Assembly: GCA_034382075.1 (NCBI GenBank)
Contig: JAXMOZ010000105.1
Coordinates: 1-7,954 of the forward strand
Source: JAEULH01 sp034382075
GTDB taxonomy: Bacteria; Pseudomonadota; Alphaproteobacteria; Rhodospirillales; Defluviicoccaceae
DNA length: 7,954 nucleotides
Direction of reading: 5' to 3'
In this document: positions 1-5,312 of the stretch, piece by piece
Layout of the letters: each line of letters opens with the position of its first letter
Position numbering within the stretch: position 1 is the first letter of the stretch
The notes under the pieces: model-generated
The model's input: the letters and a program-made list of their open reading frames with translations, nothing else
Told to the model about the DNA's origin: nothing
Databases searched by the model: none
Program-made: the position numbers and the translations under genes

Positions 1-19
1 TCATACGTCCGCGACCTTA

Positions 20-82
20 CCCTCGCCCGCGGCGAAGCCGTGGGAGAGGGACCCGCGAGCCCTCGCGAGCGGAGGGTGAGGG
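20..82. repeat. Imperfect inverted repeat, palindromic intergenic element
   Basis: The ends pair as CCCTCGCCC (20-28) with GGGTGAGGG (74-82), nine pairs including one G-T. Inside lie two smaller hairpins: CGGC-GAA-GCCG (30-40) and CGCGAG-CC-CTCGCG (54-67). The purine-rich GGGAGAGGG stretch (43-51) and the GGGTGAGGG arm resemble dispersed palindromic repeats that are frequent between genes in GC-rich proteobacteria; that family link comes from general knowledge and is not proved here. Only one copy is in the window. It could act as a transcription terminator for a gene left of the window, but there is no T-run on either side. Confidence 0.5.
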
Positions 83-93
83 CCAACAGGTGC

Positions 94-172
94 CGTCTCC
101 TTCTCCACCGTCACCCGCGGACTTGTTTCGCGGGTCCACCTGGATCGCCGCAACACGTATGGCGATGACGGA
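94..172. repeat. Structured intergenic repeat, copy 1 of 2
   Basis: This 79-base stretch matches 191-269 at an exact offset of 97 bases with five differences, three of them in the core from 103 on. The 64-base core (108-171) folds into a three-way junction: closing stem CCGTC/GACGG (108-112 with 167-171), hairpin ACCCGCGGA-CTTGT-TTCGCGGGT (113-135, one G-U), linker CCACCTGG (136-143), and hairpin ATCGCCG with TGGCGAT (144-150 with 160-166, one G-U). No unpaired base separates the closing stem from either hairpin. The first hairpin looks like the palindromic repeats widely scattered in alphaproteobacterial genomes, which supports a REP- or MITE-like dispersed element. No transposase gene is present. 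Confidence 0.75.
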
Positions 173-190
173 GAGGGTCTGCTTCTGCGG

Positions 191-269
191 CGTCGCCTCC
201 TCCATCGTCACCCGCGGACTTGTTCCGCGGGTCCACCTGGATCGCCGCAACACGTACGGCGATGACGGA
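191..269. repeat. Structured intergenic repeat, copy 2 of 2
   Basis: This is the second copy of the element at 94-172. Its core (205-268) has a perfect nine-pair hairpin, ACCCGCGGA (210-218) with TCCGCGGGT (224-232) around loop CTTGT, and a perfect seven-pair hairpin, ATCGCCG (241-247) with CGGCGAT (257-263). The closing stem TCGTC/GACGG (205-209 with 264-268) contains one T-G pair. This copy is further enclosed by CGTCGCC (191-197) and GGCGACG (271-277), a seven-pair outer stem that copy 1 lacks. The last bases lie about 120 bases before the adaptor's preferred start, so the structure could lie in the operon's 5' leader if the promoter is further left. Confidence 0.75.
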
Positions 270-389
270 AGGCGACGGTCGCGATCCCTGGCGGGGAACC
301 CGCAGCGGGCATAAGTGTAGGTAGAGTTGATCCCGCCGCTGCAGCCGCGCCGCGCTCAGGCCGCCGGCTCGTTTGGATTTGCATACGCC

Positions 390-1562
390 GTGACCACCCG
401 CCGCTCATCGCGTTCCCAGGTCGGCCCGCGCGCCGGCCTTGCCGGCCTCGTTTTGGCCGGGCTCATCCTGCTTGCCGGCTGCGACGGCCAAAGCCAGACG
501 CCGCCGCCACAACCGCCGCCGCCCCGGGTCACGGTCGCCCCGGTCACCCGCGCCGAGATCAACCCGGTGTTCGAGGTCGTGGGCCAGACCGAGGCGGTTG
601 ACGAGGTCGACCTGCGCGCCCGGGTCCAGGGCTTCCTGGTGAGCCGCGCGTTCGACGAGGGCGACGACGTGCGCCAGGGCGAACTCCTGTTCGGCATCGA
701 GAAGGCTCCCTACGAGGCCGCCATGGCCGCGGCGGCGGCCAGCATCGATCAGGCGCAGGCCGCGGTCGCCCGGACCAGGAAGGACCTGGAGCGATCGCGG
801 ATCCTGTTCTCCCGCGGCAATGTCAGCGAGAAGACCCTGGACGACGCCGTCGCAGCCGAACGCGACGCCCGGGCGCAGGTCGCCGCCGCCGAGGCGCGCC
901 AGCAGGAGGCCCGCCTCAACCTCGGCTACACCGACATCTACGCGCCCATCGACGGGCGCATCGGCCGCGCCGCCTACAGCGTTGGCAACCTGGTTGGCCC
1001 CGACAGCGACGTGCTGGCGACCCTGGTGAAGCTCGACCCGATCTACGCCGTCTTCAACGTCAGCGAGCGGCTCTATCTCAGCTACAAGCAGGGCGCCGCG
1101 GCGAAGCCGGCGGCGGCGAACGGGAAGGAGGCGGGGCCGCCGGTGCCGCGCCTTCGCCTCGCCAACAACCAGGATTACCCCCACGCCGGCCAGATCGCCT
1201 TCGTCGACAACCGGGTCGATCCCATGACCGGGACCATCGCCGTCCGGGCGATCTTCCCCAACCCGGACAAGCTGCTGGTGCCCGGCATCTTCGTCACCGT
1301 CAGGCTGAGCGACCGGGAGCCGGAGCCGGCGCTGCTGATCCCGCAGGCGGCCGTGCAAGAGGACCAGGCCGGACGGTTCGTCCTGGTCGCCAAGCCCGAC
1401 AACACCGCCGAGGTCCGGCGGATCGCCACCGGCGAGCGATCGGGGATCTCCTGGCAGGTCACGGACGGGCTGGCAGAGGGCGAACTGGTGATCTACGAGG
1501 GCATCCAGAAGGTCCGCCCCGGCTCGCCGATCTCGCCGGTGGTCAAGCCGGTCGCGGGTTAG
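390..1562 (+). CDS. RND efflux periplasmic adaptor (AcrA/MexA-type lipoprotein)
   Basis: This is the membrane-fusion subunit that links an RND transporter to an outer-membrane channel. From GTG 390 it is 390 residues, close to AcrA. A basic N-terminus and hydrophobic stretch lead to lipobox LLAGC with Cys31 as the lipidation site; Asp at +2 is the inner-membrane retention signal in E. coli and is shared with AcrA. After a Pro-rich linker come the split lipoyl domain (about 73-110 and 179-208), an Ala-rich alpha-helical hairpin (112-177), the beta-barrel domain (214-305, with RAIFPNPDKLLVPGIFV) and the membrane-proximal domain ending near QKVRPG. A TTG at 327 is in frame and opens after a stop at 318, but would put 21 untypical residues before the signal peptide; neither start has a strong ribosome site. 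The transporter gene follows after 3 bases. Confidence 0.93.
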   Translation: MTTRRSSRSQVGPRAGLAGLVLAGLILLAGCDGQSQTPPPQPPPPRVTVAPVTRAEINPVFEVVGQTEAVDEVDLRARVQGFLVSRAFDEGDDVRQGELLFGIEKAPYEAAMAAAAASIDQAQAAVARTRKDLERSRILFSRGNVSEKTLDDAVAAERDARAQVAAAEARQQEARLNLGYTDIYAPIDGRIGRAAYSVGNLVGPDSDVLATLVKLDPIYAVFNVSERLYLSYKQGAAAKPAAANGKEAGPPVPRLRLANNQDYPHAGQIAFVDNRVDPMTGTIAVRAIFPNPDKLLVPGIFVTVRLSDREPEPALLIPQAAVQEDQAGRFVLVAKPDNTAEVRRIATGERSGISWQVTDGLAEGELVIYEGIQKVRPGSPISPVVKPVAG

Positions 1563-1565
1563 GCA

Positions 1566-4500
1566 ATGCTCAGCCACTTCTTCGTCGATCGGCCGAAGTT
1601 CGCCTTCGTCATCTCCATCGTCATCACCCTGGCCGGGCTGATCTCGCTGGCCACGCTGCCGATCGACCAGTACCCGGACATCACGCCGCCGGTCGTCCAG
1701 GTCACCGCCGCCTACCCCGGCGCCAATGCCGGCGTCATCGAGGAGACGGTCGCCCAGCCCATCGAGGAGGAGGTGAACGGGGTCGACAACATGCTGTACA
1801 TGGCGTCGCAGAGCGCCAACGACGGCACCTACAATCTGCAAGTAACCTTCAAGGTCGGCACCGACCCGGACATCGCCCAGGTCAACGTCCAGAACCGGGT
1901 ATCGCTGGCCACCCCGCGGCTGCCGGAGGAGGTCAACCGCCAGGGCATCTCGGTCCGCAAGCAGTCGACCAACATGCTGCTGGTGATCAATGTGCTGTCG
2001 CCCAACGGGACGTTCGACAGCCTGTTCTTGAGCAACTACGCCGCCATCAACATGACCGACGTCCTGGCGCGGCTTCCGGGCGTTGGCAATGTGACGATCT
2101 TCGGCGAGCGCGCCTACGGCATGCGGATGTGGCTCGACGCCCAGCGCATGGCCAGCCTGGGCATCACCACCGGCGACGTGGTCGCCGCGGTGCGCGAGCA
2201 GAATGTCCAGGTGGCGCCGGGGCAGATCGGGGCGCCGCCGATCGACGATCAGCAGCAGTTCCAGTACACCATCCGCACCCAAGGCCGGCTTTCGGACGCG
2301 GAGGCCTTTCGCGCCATCATCGTCCGGGCCAACCCGGACGGCTCCAGCGTCCGAGTGGGCGACATCGCCCGGGTCGAGCTCGGCGCGCAGAGCTACGCCT
2401 CGTTCGGCGAGCTGGACGGCCAGCCCTCGGCCAACATCGGCATCTACCAGCTGCCCGGCTCCAACGCGCTGGAGGTGGCGCAGGGGGTGCAGCGCGAGAT
2501 CGAGCGGCTGTCCCAGCAGTTTCCCGACGACCTGGACGCCCGCATCCTCTACGACACCACCCGGTTCATCACCGCCTCGGTCGAGGAGGTGGCGATCACC
2601 TTCCTGATCGCCATCGGCCTGGTCGTGTTCGTCACCTACGCGTTCCTCCAGGACTGGCGGATGACGTTGATCCCGTCGATCGCCATCCCGGTCTCCCTCA
2701 TCGGCTCGTTCGCGGCGCTGCTGGCGCTGGGCTTCACCATCAACACCATCACCCTGTTCGGGTTGATCCTGGCCATCGGCATCGTCGTCGACGACGCCAT
2801 CATCGTCGTCGAGAACGTGCAGCGGAAGCTGACCGAGGGGCTGCCGCCGCGCGAAGCGACGATTACCGCGATGCGCGAGGTCACCGGCCCGATCATCGCC
2901 AGCACGCTGGTGCTGCTCGCGGTGTTCGTCCCGGTGGGCTTCTTTCCCGGCATCACCGGCCGCGTCTACCAGCAGTTCGCGCTGACCATTGCCGTTGCGG
3001 TCGGGATTTCCGCGATCAACGCGCTGACGCTGAGCCCGGCGCTCTGCGTCTCGTTCCTCAAACCCCACCAGCACGCGGCGGGGTTTGCCTTCCGCGCCTT
3101 CAACCGCGGCTTCGACTGGGCGCTGGCGGGCTATGTCCGGGTGGTAGGCGTCCTCGTCCGCCGGGTGCTGCTGGTGCTGGCGGTGTTCGTCGGTCTCCTC
3201 GGCCTGACTTGGCTGGGCTTCCTCCGCCTGCCCGGCGCCTTCCTGCCCGAGGAGGACCAGGGCTACTTCTTCGTCAACGTCCAGCTGCCGCCGGCGGCCT
3301 CGTTGCAGCGGACCACCGAGACCCTGCGGCGGGTGAGCGAGACGCTGCGCGAGACCCCCGGCATTTCCCACGTGGTCACCATCGGCGGCTACAACTTTCT
3401 CGCCGGCTCGGCCGCGTCCAACAGCGGCGTCATCTTCGCCATCCTCGAGCCGTGGTTCGAGCGCAGCGAGCCTGAGCTGCAGGTGGACGGCATCCTCGCG
3501 CGGCTGCGGCCCCAGCTCTTCGCCGTGCCCGAGGCCAACGTCATCGCCTTCAATCCGCCGTCGATCCGCGGCCTCGGCACCGTCGGCGGCTTCGACTTCC
3601 AGCTCCAGGACCGGCGCGGCGCCAGCCCGCAGGAGCTGGCGGCGGCGCTGCGAGCGCTCGTCTTCCAGGCCAACCAGAGCCCCGAGCTCACCGCCGTCTT
3701 CAGCACCTTCCAGGCCGACGTGCCGCAGGTCTGGCTCGACATCGACCGGGAGAAGGCGAAGAAGCAGGGCGTGTCTTTGACCGAGATCTTCGCCACCCTG
3801 CAGACCCAGCTCGGCTCGTTCTACGTCAACGACTTCAACAAGTTCGGCCGGGTCTATAAGGTCATGCTGGAGGCCGACCCGGACTATCGGCGACGGCCCG
3901 AGGACATCCTCCGCCTCTACGTTCGCAACGACCGCGGCGAGATGGTGCCGCTGCGAACGCTGGCGACCGTCGGCCCGACCCTGGGCCCGGAGTCGACCCG
4001 CCGCTACAACCTGTTCCGCGCCGCCCAGGTGAACGGCCAGGCTTCGCCGGGGTTCAGCTCCGGCGAGGCGGTTGCGGCGATGGAGCGGGTTGCGGCGCAG
4101 GTCCTGCCCGAGGGCTTCGCCTTCGAGTGGTCGGGAACGACCCTGCAGGAGCTGAGCGCGGGGCAGACCGCGCCGCTGTTGATCGCGCTGGCGCTGGTCT
4201 TCGTCTACCTGTTCCTGGTCGCCCAGTACGAGAGCTGGTCGATCCCCTTCGGGGTCATCCTGTCGGTGCCGCTGGCGGTGCTGGGCTCGATCGCCGGCCT
4301 GTTCCTGGCCGGGCTCAGCAACGACCTCTACGCCCAGATCGGCATGGTGCTCCTGATCGGGCTCGCGTCGAAGAACGCGATCCTGATCGTCGAGTTCGCC
4401 AAGAAGCAGCACGAGGCGGGGGTTGCGGTGGAAGAGGCGGCGCTGACCGCGGCGAGGCTGCGCTTCCGGGCGATCATGATGACGGCGCTGTCGTTCATCC

Positions 4501-4718
4501 TCGGCGTCATGCCGCTGCTGTTCTCGACAGGGGCCGGCGCCGCCGCCCGCCGCTCGTTGGGGACGACGGTGTTCTCCGGCATGCTCGCCGCCACCTTCGT
4601 CGGCACGCTGATCGTGCCGGTGTTCTACGTGGCGATCCAGCGGCTGGTCGACCGGCTCGGCCGGCGCCGTCGCCGACGGGAGGACGCGGCGGACCAGGAG
4701 CAGCCCGCCGCGAGCTGA
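1566..4718 (+). CDS. RND efflux transporter, HAE-1 family (AcrB/MexB-type)
   Basis: This inner-membrane pump uses the proton gradient to expel hydrophobic or amphiphilic compounds as a trimer with the upstream adaptor. Its 1050 residues match the family length. The layout is classic: TM1 (10-30), periplasmic loop to about 340, TM2-6 (341-495), TM7 (531-552), second periplasmic loop, and TM8-12 (870-1022). The proton-relay residues are present: Asp409 and Asp410 in GIVVDDAIIVVEN, Lys936 in LASKNAILIVEF, and Arg966 and Thr973, matching AcrB D407/D408, K940, R971 and T978. The N-terminus (FFVDRPKFAF) and the ITPPVVQVTAAYPGA segment are also typical. The start has only a weak ribosome site and is probably coupled to the adaptor's translation. 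The C-terminus is a basic run (RRRRRR) then an acidic tail. Substrates cannot be read from the sequence, and no channel gene follows. Confidence 0.96.
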   Translation: MLSHFFVDRPKFAFVISIVITLAGLISLATLPIDQYPDITPPVVQVTAAYPGANAGVIEETVAQPIEEEVNGVDNMLYMASQSANDGTYNLQVTFKVGTDPDIAQVNVQNRVSLATPRLPEEVNRQGISVRKQSTNMLLVINVLSPNGTFDSLFLSNYAAINMTDVLARLPGVGNVTIFGERAYGMRMWLDAQRMASLGITTGDVVAAVREQNVQVAPGQIGAPPIDDQQQFQYTIRTQGRLSDAEAFRAIIVRANPDGSSVRVGDIARVELGAQSYASFGELDGQPSANIGIYQLPGSNALEVAQGVQREIERLSQQFPDDLDARILYDTTRFITASVEEVAITFLIAIGLVVFVTYAFLQDWRMTLIPSIAIPVSLIGSFAALLALGFTINTITLFGLILAIGIVVDDAIIVVENVQRKLTEGLPPREATITAMREVTGPIIASTLVLLAVFVPVGFFPGITGRVYQQFALTIAVAVGISAINALTLSPALCVSFLKPHQHAAGFAFRAFNRGFDWALAGYVRVVGVLVRRVLLVLAVFVGLLGLTWLGFLRLPGAFLPEEDQGYFFVNVQLPPAASLQRTTETLRRVSETLRETPGISHVVTIGGYNFLAGSAASNSGVIFAILEPWFERSEPELQVDGILARLRPQLFAVPEANVIAFNPPSIRGLGTVGGFDFQLQDRRGASPQELAAALRALVFQANQSPELTAVFSTFQADVPQVWLDIDREKAKKQGVSLTEIFATLQTQLGSFYVNDFNKFGRVYKVMLEADPDYRRRPEDILRLYVRNDRGEMVPLRTLATVGPTLGPESTRRYNLFRAAQVNGQASPGFSSGEAVAAMERVAAQVLPEGFAFEWSGTTLQELSAGQTAPLLIALALVFVYLFLVAQYESWSIPFGVILSVPLAVLGSIAGLFLAGLSNDLYAQIGMVLLIGLASKNAILIVEFAKKQHEAGVAVEEAALTAARLRFRAIMMTALSFILGVMPLLFSTGAGAAARRSLGTTVFSGMLAATFVGTLIVPVFYVAIQRLVDRLGRRRRRREDAADQEQPAAS

Positions 4719-4722
4719 CCCC

Positions 4723-5298
4723 CTACTGCTTCTTCGCCGCCGGCGTGTTCGGGTTGCCGATCTTGACCGAGGGCAGCTGCTTGTCCAGCCGCTTCATCGC
4801 CTCTTCGGTGATCTCGTAGGAGGGAAGCGCGAACAGGGTCTGGTCCTTGCGCAAGATCAGGGTCAGGCCGCGCTCCTTGGCGATGGCCGAGACGATGCCG
4901 GCCAGGGCGTCCTGAACCTTCTGCATTGCCTCCGCGTGCACTCGCTCCAACGACTGCCGCCGGTCCTGGACCTTGCCCTGGGCCGCGGCCACCCGCTGCT
5001 CCAGCTTCTGCCGCTCGGCGGCGAAGGCCTCCGCCGAGAGCACCGTCCGCTTGCGGCCGAGTTCGGCGTCGGCGGCGCGAAGCGACTGCTCCTCTTTCTG
5101 AGTATCCGCCCGGTAGGAATCCATATAGCGGTCGAGTTGGGAGCGGATGCCCTTCACCGCGCTCGCATCGCGAAGGGCCCGGCCGACGTCGAGGATCCCC
5201 AGACGAACGCCGGGCGCCTCTTGCGCCGGAACGGCGGTCGGAGCCGCAAGCAGCGCCAGCAGCGCCACGGCAAGGAGAAGAATGCGGCGCGAAGACAT
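4723..5298 (-). CDS. Periplasmic chaperone Skp/OmpH
   Basis: A Skp-family chaperone that would hold unfolded outer-membrane proteins in the periplasm and pass them to the BAM complex. The product has 191 residues against 161 in E. coli. It has a signal peptide with a Leu/Ala-rich core (about 6-22) and probable cleavage in AVPAQ near 25-26, a first strand VRLGILD (31-37), a long charged helical arm rich in Glu, Arg, Gln and Ala (about 50-140), the returning strand LTLILRK (145-151), and a conserved-looking tail DKQLPSVKI. The ATG at 5298 is chosen because it immediately precedes the signal peptide; the longer open frame upstream lies antisense-free inside bamA and adds nothing typical. It starts 4 bases after the bamA stop, which suggests co-transcription. 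Its stop is 4 bases from the stop of the convergent efflux transporter. Confidence 0.93.
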   Translation of the reverse strand: MSSRRILLLAVALLALLAAPTAVPAQEAPGVRLGILDVGRALRDASAVKGIRSQLDRYMDSYRADTQKEEQSLRAADAELGRKRTVLSAEAFAAERQKLEQRVAAAQGKVQDRRQSLERVHAEAMQKVQDALAGIVSAIAKERGLTLILRKDQTLFALPSYEITEEAMKRLDKQLPSVKIGNPNTPAAKKQ

Positions 5299-5300
5299 GG

Positions 5301-5312
5301 CCTTAGAACCTC
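5301..5312 (-). promoter_or_regulatory. Ribosome binding site of skp inside the end of bamA
   Basis: Read on the minus strand, GAGG lies ten bases before the skp ATG inside the last sense codons of bamA, and AAGG overlaps the bamA TAA stop only two bases before the ATG. Neither spacing is ideal, so termination-reinitiation from bamA is plausible. It supports the ATG at 5298 as the start. Confidence 0.4.

Larger units (their letters stand above)
1..389. other. Gene-free leader upstream of the efflux operon
   Basis: No convincing coding sequence lies here; the open frames that cross it are translations of the repeats. The stretch holds an inverted repeat at 20-82 and two copies of a structured direct repeat at 94-172 and 191-269, listed separately. 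Between the second copy and the adaptor gene there is a small GC hairpin (GCGGG-GAA-CCCGC, 291-303). I see no persuasive -35/-10 pair and no obvious TetR-type operator palindrome, although the operon promoter must lie here or further upstream. Confidence 0.7.

Noticed and set aside
94..269. Possible CRISPR array
   Set aside because: Only two units, with repeats far longer than CRISPR repeats and a single 18-base spacer; no cas genes. They are palindromic dispersed elements.
90..314. A 74-codon open frame upstream of the adaptor
   Set aside because: It is a translation of the two repeat copies, read in different frames because their offset (97) is not a multiple of three, and has no independent coding signal.
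291..320. GGAAC at 295-299 as an ECF-type (EcfG-like) -35 element
   Set aside because: No CGTT-like -10 lies 16-17 bases downstream, and the GGAAC is part of a small GC hairpin.
2129..3475. A 448-codon plus-strand open frame in another register of the transporter gene
   Set aside because: Arg/Gly/His/Pro-rich shadow of the real transporter frame, with no family features.
405..4412. A 1335-codon open frame on the minus strand opposite the adaptor and transporter genes
   Set aside because: The translation is dominated by Arg, Asp, Gly, Leu and Val with no recognisable domain, signal or membrane segments, while the plus strand encodes two clear full-length families. Long antisense frames are expected in GC-rich codon usage.
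4667..4679. Hairpin CCGTC-GCC-GACGG near the end of the transporter gene as a terminator
   Set aside because: Short stem inside coding sequence without a T-run on either strand; such pairs are common at this base composition.
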